64,000 nt of DNA, from NCBI GenBank assembly GCA_014138645.1, contig JACJIB010000001.1:62001-126000 (forward strand). Reading direction: 5' to 3'. Below are positions 54,956 to 64,000 of this stretch, piece by piece. Position 1 is the first letter of the stretch, and each line of letters begins with the position of its first letter. Made by a program: the position numbers and the translations under genes. The stretch is from Methylorubrum thiocyanatum. GTDB taxonomy: Bacteria > Pseudomonadota > Alphaproteobacteria > Rhizobiales > Beijerinckiaceae. The notes below the pieces were generated by a model that was not told where the DNA came from, did not search any database, and was given only the letters and a program-made list of their open reading frames with translations.

Positions 54956-54971
54956 AAAGATATCTTTATGT
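54952..54971. promoter_or_regulatory. 20-bp perfect palindrome, probable ArsR-type operator
   Basis: ACATAAAGATATCTTTATGT reads the same on both strands. It is AT-rich in a GC-rich region and includes the start codon of the ArsR-methyltransferase gene (ATG at 54955-54953, minus strand). Binding here would block both transcription and translation of the operon, so it points to autoregulation. Confidence 0.8.
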
Positions 54972-55033
54972 GCGTAGCGGGCCGGACGCAAGAGGGTTTT
55001 GCCGCTCTCCGGTGCCGCGGGCCGGACGGTCGG

Positions 55034-56182
55034 CTACTGGTACGCCTTCTTCAGATCGAGGGTGCAGCGCACGCCGACATCCGCGTAACCTTCTTCGAGC
55101 CATGCCTTGGCCGCGGCGCGGCCCTTGTCGCGCAGACGCTCGATGATCCGCCAGCGGGCGTCGATGCGGGAGGAGGCGGCGTAGTCGTCGAGCAGGTCGG
55201 TGCCGTCGATGCGGTGGAGGAAGACCCGCTCCAGGCCCGGAACCGCCTGACCGCCCTCCTCGATCAGGCCGTGCACGAAGTCGATCGCGCGCAGTTCCCG
55301 CATCAGGTTGGCGTTGAAGGTGATCTCGTTGAGCCGGTCCTGGATGTCGCGGGCCGAGCGCGGCGTCTCGCGGCGTTCCACCGGGTTGATCTGGACGAGC
55401 AGAACATCGCGCGTGCTCGCCCCGTGCAGCGGGTAGAGCGCCGGATTGCCGAGATAGCCGCCGTCCCAGTAGGGCACGCCGTCGATCTCGACCGCCTGGA
55501 ACACCGTGGGCAGGCAGGCGGAGGCCATCAGGTGGTCGGCGGTCAGGTGTTCGCGGTCGAACACGGCGAGCTTGCCGGTCCAGACATTGGTCGCCGAGAC
55601 GAAGACGTTGGCGGTATCGGCCCGCCGCAGCCGCTCGAAATCGACCGTGCGCTCCAGCGCACCGCGCAGCGGATTGATGTTGAGCGGATTGGCCGCGTAG
55701 GGGCCGGGATTGAGTGCCTTCAGCCACGCTTCGACGAAGGGGTTGCCCTTCCAGAAGTGGAAGACGCCATCGATCCAGCTCTGCTGCACCGGCTTCAGGT
55801 CGGCATCGAGGCTCGCCTCGCGCCAGAATGTCTCCAGGGCCGCCCGCGCGCCGTCGGGGCCGCCCGCGAGCCATCCATCCACGAGGACGACGGCGTTCAT
55901 CGCCCCCGCGCTCGCCCCCGTCACCGCCTCGAAGCCGACGCGCCCGTCCTCGATCAGCGCGTCGAGCACGCCCCAGGTGAAGGCACCGTGCGAGCCGCCG
56001 CCCTGGAGCGCCAGCGAGACCGCCTTCTCGGCCCGCGGACCGGCCAAGCCCCGGAAGCCGTTCCCGATCCGCGTCGAATCGGCGATGGGGGCCGGCACGG
56101 CGGTCGCCGGATTGTGGGCGTCGTCGTGCGGCGCGTCGGGCCGGTCGGTCCTGGCGACCTGTTCGGGGGCGGATCTGTCCAT
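55034..56182 (-). CDS. Patatin-like phospholipase
   Basis: A 382-aa protein from ATG 56182 (MDRSAPEQVARTDRPDAPHD), preceded by CGAGGCACG. After about 55 disordered residues, patatin motifs appear: LALQGGGSHGAFTWG (oxyanion glycines), VTGASAGAMNAV (GxSxG nucleophile) and YWDGGYLGN (DGG catalytic Asp). These enzymes hydrolyse membrane phospholipids or lipids. The frame is open 46 more codons upstream across the divergent promoter, but that part is not protein-like. Confidence 0.9.
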   Translation of the reverse strand: MDRSAPEQVARTDRPDAPHDDAHNPATAVPAPIADSTRIGNGFRGLAGPRAEKAVSLALQGGGSHGAFTWGVLDALIEDGRVGFEAVTGASAGAMNAVVLVDGWLAGGPDGARAALETFWREASLDADLKPVQQSWIDGVFHFWKGNPFVEAWLKALNPGPYAANPLNINPLRGALERTVDFERLRRADTANVFVSATNVWTGKLAVFDREHLTADHLMASACLPTVFQAVEIDGVPYWDGGYLGNPALYPLHGASTRDVLLVQINPVERRETPRSARDIQDRLNEITFNANLMRELRAIDFVHGLIEEGGQAVPGLERVFLHRIDGTDLLDDYAASSRIDARWRIIERLRDKGRAAAKAWLEEGYADVGVRCTLDLKKAYQ

Positions 56183-56508
56183 CGTGCCTCGCGCGGTTGT
56201 TGCGATGCACCCATAGATGGTGCGATGCGATAGAAAAGCCCGTGCGATCCTTTGCCTCGCGGGCGAGCAATGCCATATGAGATAACGCGTCGGGCCGCGT
56301 CGGCATCCTTGCATCGGCACGACTCGCGCTCGACATCCCGCTCGGGATGCGACATGGAAGCGGCCTTGTAGTGAGGCATGCTGCGCATCCGTTCGCGCGG
56401 GCGCGGCGGCAGGTCGCGGATCGCACCGGATTCGGCTAGGATCGCTCCCGCGCCTGCGGGACGCCGAAGGCCGGCACGCGCGGACGACAGTTGACCCGCG
56501 AAGGCACG
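56183..56508. other. Divergent intergenic region between the patatin gene and ispG
   Basis: About 326 nt without a convincing gene. It should hold the promoters of both genes. A 16-bp perfect palindrome, CATCCCGCTCGGGATG with a two-base centre, lies near 56334-56349. No standard -35/-10 pair was clear. Confidence 0.4.
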
Positions 56509-57837
56509 ATGGAAGTCATGGAAGCTCCCGACGCCCTGGCAAACCGGCTCGACGCTCAGAGCCCCAACATGAAGGGGCCGGAGATCGCAGGTCCCGCGCC
56601 GCGCCACCGCACCGTCGGCGTGCAGATCGGGCAGGGCGAAGGTGCGGTCACCGTCGGCGGCGGCGCGCCGATCGTCGTCCAGTCGATGACCAACACCGAC
56701 ACCGCCGACATCGACGGCACGGTGGCCCAGGTCGCCCAGCTCGCCCGCGCCGGCTCGGAGCTCGTGCGCATCACCGTCGATCGTGACGAGGCGGCGGCGG
56801 CGGTGCCGAAGATCCGCGAGCGGCTCGACCGCATCGGCGTGCACGTGCCGCTGGTGGGCGACTTCCACTATATCGGCCACAAGCTCCTGTCCGACCATCC
56901 GGCCTGCGCCGAGGCGCTGGCCAAGTACCGGATCAATCCGGGCAATGTCGGCTTCAAGGAGAAGAAGGACACCCAGTTCTCGACCATCGTCGAGCAGGCG
57001 ATCAAGTACGGCAAGACCGTGCGCATCGGTGCCAACTGGGGCTCGCTCGACGGCGAGCTGCTGACCCACCTGATGGACGAGAATGCCCGCTCGCCCCACC
57101 CGATCGACGCCCGCGCGGTGATGCGCGAGGCGATGGTGCAGTCGGCCCTGACCTCGGCCGACCGGGCCGTGGCGCTCGGCTTGCCGAAGGACCGCATCAT
57201 CCTCTCGGCCAAGGTCTCGGCGGTGCAGGACCTCATCGCGGTCTACCGCGAGGTGGCCCGCCGCTCCGATTACGCGATCCATCTCGGCCTCACCGAGGCG
57301 GGCATGGGCTCGAAGGGCATCGTCGCGGCCTCCGCCGCCATCGGCGTGCTGCTGCAGGAAGGCATCGGCGACACGATCCGCTATTCGCTGACGCCGGAGC
57401 CCGGCGGCGACCGCACGGTCGAGGTGAAGGCGGCGCAGGAACTCCTGCAGACCATGGGCTTCCGCACCTTCGTGCCGCTTGTGGCCGCCTGCCCCGGCTG
57501 CGGCCGCACCACCTCGACGACCTTCCAGGAACTGGCCCGCGACATCCAGAACTGGATCTCGACCTCCATGCCGGAATGGAAGAAGACCTATCCGGGCGTC
57601 GAAGGCCTCAACGTCGCGGTGATGGGCTGCATCGTCAACGGGCCGGGCGAGTCGAAGCACGCCGATATCGGCATCTCGCTGCCCGGCACCGGCGAGAGCC
57701 CGAGCGCGCCGGTCTTCATCGACGGCAAGAAGGCGATGACCCTGCGCGGCGCGACCCTCGCCAAGGACTTCGAGGCGATCGTGATCGACTACATCGAGCG
57801 CCGCTTCGGCCAGGGCAAGCGCGACGCCGCCGAGTGA
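56509..57837 (+). CDS. ispG: 4-hydroxy-3-methylbut-2-enyl-diphosphate synthase
   Basis: A 442-aa iron-sulfur enzyme of the MEP pathway. The start chosen is ATG 56509 ([20 protein letters not shown]); a TTG six codons upstream and ATG 56518 are alternatives. The TIM-barrel part has [12 protein letters not shown] and [14 protein letters not shown]; the iron-sulfur ligands are in AACPGCGR and [10 protein letters not shown]. It makes HMBPP for isoprenoid synthesis (hopanoids, carotenoids, quinones). Confidence 0.96.
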   Translation: MEVMEAPDALANRLDAQSPNMKGPEIAGPAPRHRTVGVQIGQGEGAVTVGGGAPIVVQSMTNTDTADIDGTVAQVAQLARAGSELVRITVDRDEAAAAVPKIRERLDRIGVHVPLVGDFHYIGHKLLSDHPACAEALAKYRINPGNVGFKEKKDTQFSTIVEQAIKYGKTVRIGANWGSLDGELLTHLMDENARSPHPIDARAVMREAMVQSALTSADRAVALGLPKDRIILSAKVSAVQDLIAVYREVARRSDYAIHLGLTEAGMGSKGIVAASAAIGVLLQEGIGDTIRYSLTPEPGGDRTVEVKAAQELLQTMGFRTFVPLVAACPGCGRTTSTTFQELARDIQNWISTSMPEWKKTYPGVEGLNVAVMGCIVNGPGESKHADIGISLPGTGESPSAPVFIDGKKAMTLRGATLAKDFEAIVIDYIERRFGQGKRDAAE

Positions 57838-57850
57838 GGATCTCCGGTGA

Positions 57851-57903
57851 GGCGGCCGCCTTCATCGCCCGCGCGGGTGGATGGGGCGGCCGTCTTTCCG
57901 TTT
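57851..57903 (+). terminator. Terminator after ispG
   Basis: GGCGGCCGCC (57851-57860) pairs with GGCGGCCGTC (57885-57894) over 10 bp, including one G-T pair, with an inner CCCGC/GCGGG hairpin in the loop. It is followed by TTTCCGTTT. Confidence 0.65.
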
Positions 57904-58129
57904 CGGGGCGGGCTGCCCACCCCGACGCGCATCTCTCCTTCTTTCCGGCCGCCGCGATGTCCGGTCCGCGCCCCGCGATCCGAACCTGCCCCACGCCGCC
58001 TCCGGCGCGCCGCTCTGTCGTGACCCGGTGCCCGCTCCGGCCCGATCGGTCCGCACCACCGACGCATTCCCTTCATGCGAACCCGGCACACCCGGCCGGA
58101 CGATGCGCGAACTCAGGCGTTCCTGCCCG

Positions 58130-60142
58130 ATGACCCAGCCTGCCAGCCCGAATTCGGCGAGCCCAGAGGCGGCCCGTCCGAGCCCGTCGGCCGCCCCCGC
58201 CGCGGGCGGGCCGGCGCCCGGCGAGGGCGGCCCGGTCGCGGTGTCGGCGGGCGCCGTCGATGCGACGCCGGAGGAGGCGCACGGCCACGCCAAGACCGGC
58301 TTCTGGGCGCTCACCATCGGCTCCGTCGGCGTCGTCTACGGCGATATCGGCACGAGCCCGCTCTACGCCTTCCGTGAGGCGCTCGCGCCCTCGCGCGCCG
58401 ACGGCATCCTGCTGTCCGAGGAGGTGATCGGCACCGCCTCGCTGATCATCTGGGCGCTGCTCCTGATCGTGACGATCAAGTACGTCGCGATCCTTCTGCG
58501 CATGGACAATAACGGCGAGGGCGGCATCCTCTCGCTGATGGCCCAGGCCCGCCATGCGCTCGGCGGTTCCAAGGTCGTGTTCATGCTGGGCCTGCTCGGC
58601 GCTTCGCTGTTCTACGGCGATTCCGTCATCACGCCCGCGATCTCCGTTCTCTCGGCGGTGGAGGGCCTGAAGCTGGTCACGCCGGCCTTCGACGACTACG
58701 TGCTGCCGATCACGGTGGCGATCATCCTCGGCCTGTTCGCGGTCCAGAGCCATGGCACGGCCCGTGTCGCGACCTTCTTCGGCCCGGCCATGGTGGTGTG
58801 GTTCCTGGCGATGGCCGCCGCCGCCCTGCCCCACATCGCCGGCAATCCCGGCGTGCTCGCTGCCTTCAATCCCTGGTACGCGGTGCATTACCTGCTCGGT
58901 CACGGCACCGGGGCGCTGGTGGCCCTCGGCGCGGTGTTCCTGGCGGTGACGGGGGCGGAAGCCCTGTTCGCCGATCTCGGCCATTTCGGGCGCCGCCCGA
59001 TCCAGGTGGCGTGGCTCGGCCTCGTCGCCCCCTGCCTCGTCCTGAACTATCTCGGCCAGACCGCCCTGGTGCTGGCCAAGCCCGAGACCACGGACCCGTT
59101 CTACCAGCTCGTGCCGGAATGGGGCCTGATCCCCATGGTGCTGCTGGCGACGCTGGCCACGGTCACCGCGAGCCAAGCGGTCATCACCGGTGCCTTCTCT
59201 CTGTCGCGGCAGGCGATCCAGCTCGGCATGCTGCCGCGCATGGAGATCCGCCATACCTCCGAGGCGCATTCCGGCCAGATCTACCTGCCGCAGATCAACA
59301 CCCTGCTCGGCCTCGGCGTGGTGATCCTGGCGGTGACCTTCCGCTCCTCCTCGGCCCTGGCCTCGGCCTACGGCATCGCGGTGACGGGCACGATGCTGCT
59401 CACCGCCTCCATGGCCTACGTGGTGCTGTGGAAGGTGGTGCGGCTCTCGCCGCTGGTCTCGGCGGCCATCATCATGCCGTTCATCGTGCTGGAAACCCTG
59501 TTCCTGCTCTCGAACCTGCTGAAGCTGCACGAGGGCGGCTACGTGCCCCTGATCCTCGCCGGCGGCCTGATGCTGATGATGTGGACCTGGGTGCGGGGCG
59601 TCACGATCCTGTTCAACAAGACCCGCAAGACCGACGTGCCGCTGATCGAACTCGTCGGCATGCTGGAGAAGAGCACCTCCTACCAGCGGGTGAAGGGCAC
59701 CGCGGTGTTCCTCACCAGCGATCCCGAGATCGCGCCGGCCGCGCTCCTGCACAACATGAAGCACAACAAGGTGATCCACGAGAAGAACGTGGTGCTCACC
59801 GTCGAGACCATGGATCGGCCCCGGGCGACGCAGGCGGAGCGGGTGCGTATCGAGCCCGTGGGCTTCGGCTTCTACCGGGTGGTGATGCGCTTCGGCTACA
59901 TGGAGACGCCCAACATCCCCCGCACCCTGGCCCTGCTCAAGCGCGAAGGCTTCAAGTTCGACATCATGTCGACCTCGTTCTTCCTGTCGCGCCGCTCGAT
60001 CCGCCCGGCCGCCCATTCCGGGATGCCGCTGTGGCAGGACCGGATCTTCATCACGCTCGCCAAGAACGCCAACGACGCCACGGACTTCTTCCAGATCCCG
60101 ACCGGCCGCGTCGTCGAAGTCGGTACGCAGGTGACGGTGTAG
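58130..60142 (+). CDS. kup: KUP-family low-affinity potassium uptake protein
   Basis: A 670-aa protein with about twelve TM helices. A roughly 50-residue Pro/Ala/Gly-rich N-terminus precedes the KUP signature [20 protein letters not shown]. Others are [20 protein letters not shown] and [19 protein letters not shown], and the C-terminal cytosolic domain includes [14 protein letters not shown]. It imports K+ with protons. ATG 58130 is chosen; ATG 58103 (adds nine residues) is possible. Confidence 0.95.
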   Translation: MTQPASPNSASPEAARPSPSAAPAAGGPAPGEGGPVAVSAGAVDATPEEAHGHAKTGFWALTIGSVGVVYGDIGTSPLYAFREALAPSRADGILLSEEVIGTASLIIWALLLIVTIKYVAILLRMDNNGEGGILSLMAQARHALGGSKVVFMLGLLGASLFYGDSVITPAISVLSAVEGLKLVTPAFDDYVLPITVAIILGLFAVQSHGTARVATFFGPAMVVWFLAMAAAALPHIAGNPGVLAAFNPWYAVHYLLGHGTGALVALGAVFLAVTGAEALFADLGHFGRRPIQVAWLGLVAPCLVLNYLGQTALVLAKPETTDPFYQLVPEWGLIPMVLLATLATVTASQAVITGAFSLSRQAIQLGMLPRMEIRHTSEAHSGQIYLPQINTLLGLGVVILAVTFRSSSALASAYGIAVTGTMLLTASMAYVVLWKVVRLSPLVSAAIIMPFIVLETLFLLSNLLKLHEGGYVPLILAGGLMLMMWTWVRGVTILFNKTRKTDVPLIELVGMLEKSTSYQRVKGTAVFLTSDPEIAPAALLHNMKHNKVIHEKNVVLTVETMDRPRATQAERVRIEPVGFGFYRVVMRFGYMETPNIPRTLALLKREGFKFDIMSTSFFLSRRSIRPAAHSGMPLWQDRIFITLAKNANDATDFFQIPTGRVVEVGTQVTV

Positions 60143-60170
60143 GGGCAGCATTCCGAAAGGGACGCTGCCC
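60143..60170 (+). terminator. Hairpin just after kup
   Basis: GGGCAGC (60143-60149) pairs with GCTGCCC (60164-60170), with an inner TTCC/GGGA pair and a GAAA loop. It starts directly at the kup stop codon. No T-run follows, so it may be a weak terminator or a 3' stability element. Confidence 0.5.
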
Positions 60171-60515
60171 TCGGGCGAAGTCGAGTAAAGGACGAAGCTA
60201 GGGGACGAGGCCGAAGACGAGGCAAGAGCGGGAGCACAGCCACGAGACGAGTGTATCGTCGCGCGAGATGTGCGGTCTGGCTGTAGCCTCGTTCGGCATT
60301 CCAACGAATGATTGTGCTCAATCCTGTGGCTTGCCAGCTACAGGACGACCATTTGCGCGCGACCGACTTGCGCCCCTGAACGCGGCCCCGTACGGCTTGG
60401 CTTGCGAAAAGCAAGCAAGAACAACAGTTTAGCATAATTCCAAACAACCGACCTGCCGCGTTCCGCATCCGTCCTGCGGAGGCGATCGGCTGTGCGGTCA
60501 AAGGGAGCGAAGGTG
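60171..60515. other. Intergenic region upstream of the TonB-dependent receptor
   Basis: About 345 nt with no gene seen. It carries the Irr-box-like site at 60428-60444, and hence the receptor's promoter. The first part (60180-60300) is unremarkable. Confidence 0.5.
60428..60444 (+). promoter_or_regulatory. Irr-box (ICE)-like element upstream of the siderophore receptor
   Basis: TTTAGCATAATTCCAAA matches the iron control element TTTAGAA-N3-TTCTAAA at 12 of 14 defined positions. It lies 72 nt before the receptor's start codon. Irr binds such sites under low iron. The match is by eye, but its position upstream of an iron-uptake gene supports it. Confidence 0.6.
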
Positions 60516-62753
60516 ATGGGGTCGATTCACACGCTCGCCGGCATCCGCATCCTGCGGGCCGCGGCATTGGCCGGCGCCTCGCTGCTTGCCCTCACGGTGG
60601 GCGCCGCCGCGCAGCAGGCGACAGCGCGGCTGGAGGAATTGTCGGTCGAGGGCAGCGGCCGCGGTGCCGGCGCCACCGGTCAAGGGCAGGCGGCCCAACG
60701 CGGCCCTGACGGCCGTGCCGCGCCCGAGGATCCGCGCGGCCCCGTCCAGGGCTATGTCGCCACCCGTTCGGCCACCGCGACGAAGACCAACACGCCCCTC
60801 ATCGAGACGCCGCAATCGATCACCGTCGTCGGTCGCGAGCAGATCGACGCGCAGAAGGCTCAGACCCTGACGCAGGCGACCCAGTACACGGCCGGCGTCT
60901 ATTCGGGCACGTTCGGCGCCGACACCCGTGTCGATTATTTCACCCTGCGCGGCTTCATCGCCAGCGATTACGGCATCTACCGCGACGGCCTCCAGGTGCT
61001 GAACTACGGCTTCGGCACCTTCCGGGTCGAGACCTTCGGCCTGGAACGCATCGAGGTGCTGCGCGGGCCGGCCGCGGTGCTGTTCGGCGCGGGCAATCCC
61101 GGCGGCATCATCAACCAGATCACCAAGCGGCCCACGACCCAGCCTTTCGGCTATGTCGAGCTCGGCGGCGGCTCGTTCGGGCAGGCCTACGGCGCCTTCG
61201 ACATCGGCGGCCCCGTCGACGATTCGGGCCACTGGTTCTACCGCCTCACCGGCTTCGGCCGGCAGGGCGGCACGCAGGTCGACGGGGCTCCCGACGACCG
61301 GGCCTACATCGCCCCGGCCCTGACCTATCGCCCGGACGCGGGCACCTCGCTCACCATCCTGACCAGCTACCAGCGCGACTCGACCGCCGTCACGGCGAAC
61401 TTCCTGCCCTATTCCGGCACCGTGCGGCGCAATCTCGGCGGCCTGCGCATCCCGCGCTCGCTCAATGTCGGCGATCCGGCGATCAACACCTTCCAGCGCG
61501 AGCAGGCCTTCGCGGGCTACGAGTTCGAGCACGCCTTCAACGAGACCTGGACCTTCCGCCAGAACCTCCGCTACTCGTTCAGCGACGCGTTCCAGAACTC
61601 CTACCTGAACCAGACCGGCTACGCCGACCCGGCGACCGAGACGACCCTCAGCCGCTACCAGTTCCTCACCAGTTCCAAGGTCGGGATCTTCCAGGTCGAC
61701 AATCAGGCCGAGGCGCGTTTCTTCGACGGCATGTTCGCCCACGATCTGCTGATCGGTCTCGACTACAAGCACTACAGCCTGCACGACAACCAGGGCACCA
61801 ACTTCGCCGCCGGCTACACCGTGCCGGGGCTCAGCCTTCTCAACCCCATCTACGGCCAGATCCGCGGCCGCCCGGCGCCCTACCTCGTCAACGCCGACAC
61901 CTTCCAGCAACTCGGCATCTATGCGCAGGACCAGATCAAGCTCACCGACCGCCTGACCCTGGTCCTCGGCGGGCGCCAGGACTTCGCCGACAACGTCGTG
62001 CGCGACCGTCTCAGCCCGGCCAACAGCAGCAGCCGGAGCGACGAGGCCTTCAGCGGCCGGGCGGCCCTGATCTACAACTTCCCCGAAGGGCTCGCGCCCT
62101 ATGTCAGCTACTCGACCTCGTTCCAGCCGCAGATCGGCTCGGACGCCAACGGTCAGAGCTACGCGCCCGAATACGGTGAGCAGGTCGAGGTCGGCGTCAA
62201 GTTCGAGCCCCTCGGCTACGGCTTCTTCCTGACGGCGGCGGCCTTCGATCTCGTTCGCCAGAACGTTCTGCAGCCGATTCCGGGCACGTTCTTCAGCGCG
62301 CCGCTCGGCGAGGTCCGTTCCCGCGGCGTCGAGGTGCAGGCCGTGGCCAACCTCGCCGAGGGGCTGAACCTCGTGGGTGCCTTCACCGCCTACGATCTTC
62401 AGACCATCAAGGGCAACGCCGATCAGGTCGGGCGCACGCCGACCCGCATCCCGGAGGTGCTGGCCTCGGTCTTCGCCGACTACACCATCCCCACCGGCGA
62501 CTGGCGCGGCTTCGGTTTCGGCGGCGGCGTCCGCTATGTCGGCCGCTCCTTCGCGGATGTCGCCAACACCCTGACGGTGCCGGACTACGTGCTGTTCGAC
62601 GCGCAGATCCACTACAACTGGGGCAACTGGCGCGCGGCGATCAACGCCACCAATATCGGTGACCGCCGCTTCGTCTCCTCGTGCATCTCGGCCAATGAGT
62701 GCTTCTACGGCGAGGCCCGCCGCGTGCTGGGGAGCATCAGCTACAAGTGGTGA
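60516..62753 (+). CDS. TonB-dependent siderophore receptor
   Basis: A 745-aa outer-membrane receptor from ATG 60516 (MGSIHTLAGIRILRAAALAG), with GGGAG upstream; GTG starts at 60492 and 60513 are alternatives. The signal peptide is followed by a TonB-box-like LEELSVEG, then the plug domain (ETPQSITVVGREQIDAQKAQ, YFTLRGF, GIYRDGLQVL, IEVLRGPAAVLFGAGNPGG) and a 22-strand barrel ending YKW. It resembles the ferric-siderophore (FhuA-type) group. It depends on the ExbB-ExbD-TonB set of 33602-36064. Confidence 0.92.
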   Translation: MGSIHTLAGIRILRAAALAGASLLALTVGAAAQQATARLEELSVEGSGRGAGATGQGQAAQRGPDGRAAPEDPRGPVQGYVATRSATATKTNTPLIETPQSITVVGREQIDAQKAQTLTQATQYTAGVYSGTFGADTRVDYFTLRGFIASDYGIYRDGLQVLNYGFGTFRVETFGLERIEVLRGPAAVLFGAGNPGGIINQITKRPTTQPFGYVELGGGSFGQAYGAFDIGGPVDDSGHWFYRLTGFGRQGGTQVDGAPDDRAYIAPALTYRPDAGTSLTILTSYQRDSTAVTANFLPYSGTVRRNLGGLRIPRSLNVGDPAINTFQREQAFAGYEFEHAFNETWTFRQNLRYSFSDAFQNSYLNQTGYADPATETTLSRYQFLTSSKVGIFQVDNQAEARFFDGMFAHDLLIGLDYKHYSLHDNQGTNFAAGYTVPGLSLLNPIYGQIRGRPAPYLVNADTFQQLGIYAQDQIKLTDRLTLVLGGRQDFADNVVRDRLSPANSSSRSDEAFSGRAALIYNFPEGLAPYVSYSTSFQPQIGSDANGQSYAPEYGEQVEVGVKFEPLGYGFFLTAAAFDLVRQNVLQPIPGTFFSAPLGEVRSRGVEVQAVANLAEGLNLVGAFTAYDLQTIKGNADQVGRTPTRIPEVLASVFADYTIPTGDWRGFGFGGGVRYVGRSFADVANTLTVPDYVLFDAQIHYNWGNWRAAINATNIGDRRFVSSCISANECFYGEARRVLGSISYKW

Positions 62754-62872
62754 ACCGTCGCAGGGCCCGTCGGCGGGCCCTGCGCGACCTTGGAGCCGGC
62801 GGGCGGCCGGGCTATCTCGGGTTCGCCTAAGCGGATCGTGAGAATCCGCGCCTCGAGGAACGTCCACGCGCC

Positions 62873-63346
62873 ATGATCGCCCGCTCTCTCATCGCCGCCG
62901 CCCTGATCGGCGGCCTCGCTTGTCCTGCCGCCGCGCAGGAAACCGCCGCTCCGCCCGCGCAGCCCGCTCCGCAGGAGCCCGCGAAGGAAGCCGCGACCTC
63001 GCGGCCGATCCGCAACGCGCCGAGCCCGCGGGCGCTGGAATTCGCCGCCTACATCTTCTCGGCGGTCAATGTCTGCGGCTACCGGCTCAACACGACCGAA
63101 TTCGAGGCGCTGCTCGCCAAGCAGAACACGCGGCCCGAGGATGTCAGCCCCCGCGGGCCCTTCGGCAACCGGGTGATCGGCATCTTCACCCTGATGTCCA
63201 ACCAGATGAACCTCAACCGCGAGCAGGCCTGCCTCGCGGTGGCCGGCGAGTACGGGCCGGAGGGCAATGTGGTGAAGAACGTCCTGCTGCCGCCGGGCTC
63301 CGATGCGCCGCCCGCCGCGCCCGAGGGCAAGCCGGCGCAGCCATAA
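62873..63346 (+). CDS. Exported protein of unknown function
   Basis: A 157-aa protein, [20 protein letters not shown], with a signal peptide ending in AAAQ. An Ala/Pro/Gln-rich linker follows, then a helical domain with two cysteines ([26 protein letters not shown]) and a Pro/Ala tail. No family was recognised. It lies between the receptor and hisC on the same strand. Confidence 0.7.
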   Translation: MIARSLIAAALIGGLACPAAAQETAAPPAQPAPQEPAKEAATSRPIRNAPSPRALEFAAYIFSAVNVCGYRLNTTEFEALLAKQNTRPEDVSPRGPFGNRVIGIFTLMSNQMNLNREQACLAVAGEYGPEGNVVKNVLLPPGSDAPPAAPEGKPAQP

Positions 63347-63482
63347 AAGCCGGCGCAGCCGTAGCCGCCCCCGTCGGCCAAGGGCGGGCCCGGACCGCGA
63401 AGTCGGCGGCTCCCCGTTCCCGCGAAATGCTGTAGAGGGACGGACGATACCCTCGTCCGACTCTTCCGCTGGCCCTGGCCCC

Positions 63483-64000
63483 ATGTCCGCAACCGACCCC
63501 GCGCTCCGCCCTCAGCCGCGTCCCGGCGTGCTCGCCATCGAGGCCTACGTGCCCGGCAAGAGCGCCGCGCCGGGTGTCGCGAAGATCCACAAGCTCTCCT
63601 CCAACGAGACGCCGCTGGGGCCGAGCCCGCGGGCGATCGAGGCCGTGCATGCCGAGGCCGCGACGCTCGCTCTCTATCCCGATGGCAGCGCGACCCGCCT
63701 GCGCACGGCGATCGGCGCCCGCTACGGGATCGATCCCGCCCGCATCGTCTGCGGCGCCGGCTCGGACGAGCTGCTGACGCTGCTGGCGCTGGCCTTCGTC
63801 GGCCCGGGGGACGAGGGCATCTTCTGCGAGCACGGCTTCCTCGTGTACCGCATCGCGATCCTGACGGCCGGCGGCACCCCGGTGGTGGCGCCGGAGACGA
63901 ACCTCACGGCGGATGTCGACGCGATCCTCGCCGCGGTCACGCCCCGCACCCGGATCGTGTTCCTGGCCAATCCCAACAACCCGACCGGCACCTACCTGCC
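63483..64000 (+). CDS. hisC: Histidinol-phosphate aminotransferase, N-terminal part cut by window edge
   Basis: From ATG 63483 ([20 protein letters not shown]) the frame is open to the window end, giving 172 residues. It shows [58 protein letters not shown] and [14 protein letters not shown], all hallmarks of HisC-type fold I aminotransferases. The PLP lysine lies past the window. It transaminates imidazole-acetol phosphate in histidine synthesis; some family members also act on aromatic amino acids. Confidence 0.93.
   Translation, partial: MSATDPALRPQPRPGVLAIEAYVPGKSAAPGVAKIHKLSSNETPLGPSPRAIEAVHAEAATLALYPDGSATRLRTAIGARYGIDPARIVCGAGSDELLTLLALAFVGPGDEGIFCEHGFLVYRIAILTAGGTPVVAPETNLTADVDAILAAVTPRTRIVFLANPNNPTGTYL

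Noticed and set aside
57881..58129. 83-codon extension of kup
   Set aside because: It overlaps the ispG terminator region and is Pro/Arg-rich with no KUP similarity.
60498..62867. 789-codon minus-strand open frame opposite the siderophore receptor
   Set aside because: Repetitive Arg/Gly/Ala/Val composition and full overlap with a clear outer-membrane receptor mark it as a shadow frame.

Overview
The window looks like chromosomal DNA of a GC-rich alphaproteobacterium of the order Hyphomicrobiales, most likely Methylobacterium/Methylorubrum. This is an inference from gene content and repeat style, not from a database search. The clues are the mdh-sucC-sucD order, the non-mevalonate gene ispG, FlaF/FlaG flagellar genes, the hsp20-DUF1150 pair, the arsR/methyltransferase-metF-metH operon, an Irr-type iron box, and short palindromic 'CCTCATCCTGAGG' and 'GGGACGATGCTC' repeats. 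No rRNA, tRNA, phage, transposase or CRISPR array was found. The window starts inside the end of sucD and ends inside hisC.

Layout. 1-3168: TCA genes mdh-sucC-sucD on the minus strand. 3520-9301: a TetR regulator, a fused shikimate kinase/3-dehydroquinate synthase, rlmN and pckA. 9615-13809: recR, then a three-gene set (GT87 glycosyltransferase, DprE1-like oxidase, DprE2-like reductase) that looks like a polyprenyl-phosphate-arabinose module. 13926-16152: def-fmt-truA. 16137-19212: dapE, a MoeB/ThiF-type enzyme and a DUF1186/SEC-C protein. 19230-24412: rpmI-rplT-pheS-pheT on the minus strand, with an unusual two-gene HEPN-type cassette between pheS and pheT. 24851-28480: a GT4 glycosyltransferase and a glycogen-debranching-type glucosidase on the plus strand, separating infC (28625-29155) from its usual partners rpmI-rplT.

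29324-36064: a second GT4, an alpha/beta hydrolase, DUF1150 and Hsp20, a small exported protein, then exbB-exbD-tonB. 36170-39950: a metallophosphoesterase, small exported or membrane proteins, FlaF, a FlaG-like protein, and an AbiEii-type toxin with its antitoxin. 40102-45364: thiC under a TPP riboswitch, a hemolysin-III membrane protein, heme A synthase and DUF2842. 45446-48842: exported proteins, a divergent polysaccharide deacetylase/GNAT pair, and a 63-bp tandem repeat array. 48989-54955: arsR-methyltransferase, metF and metH. 55034-64000: a patatin, ispG, kup, a TonB-dependent siderophore receptor behind an Irr-box-like site, an exported protein and the start of hisC.

Functionally most of the window is housekeeping: TCA cycle, translation, cofactors, methionine cycle and isoprenoids. 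The parts that stand out are the DprE1/DprE2/GT87 set, the HEPN cassette inside pheST, the AbiEii-type pair, the iron-uptake pieces (ExbB-ExbD-TonB plus the receptor with an iron box), the arsR operator that contains its own start codon, and the repeat arrays.
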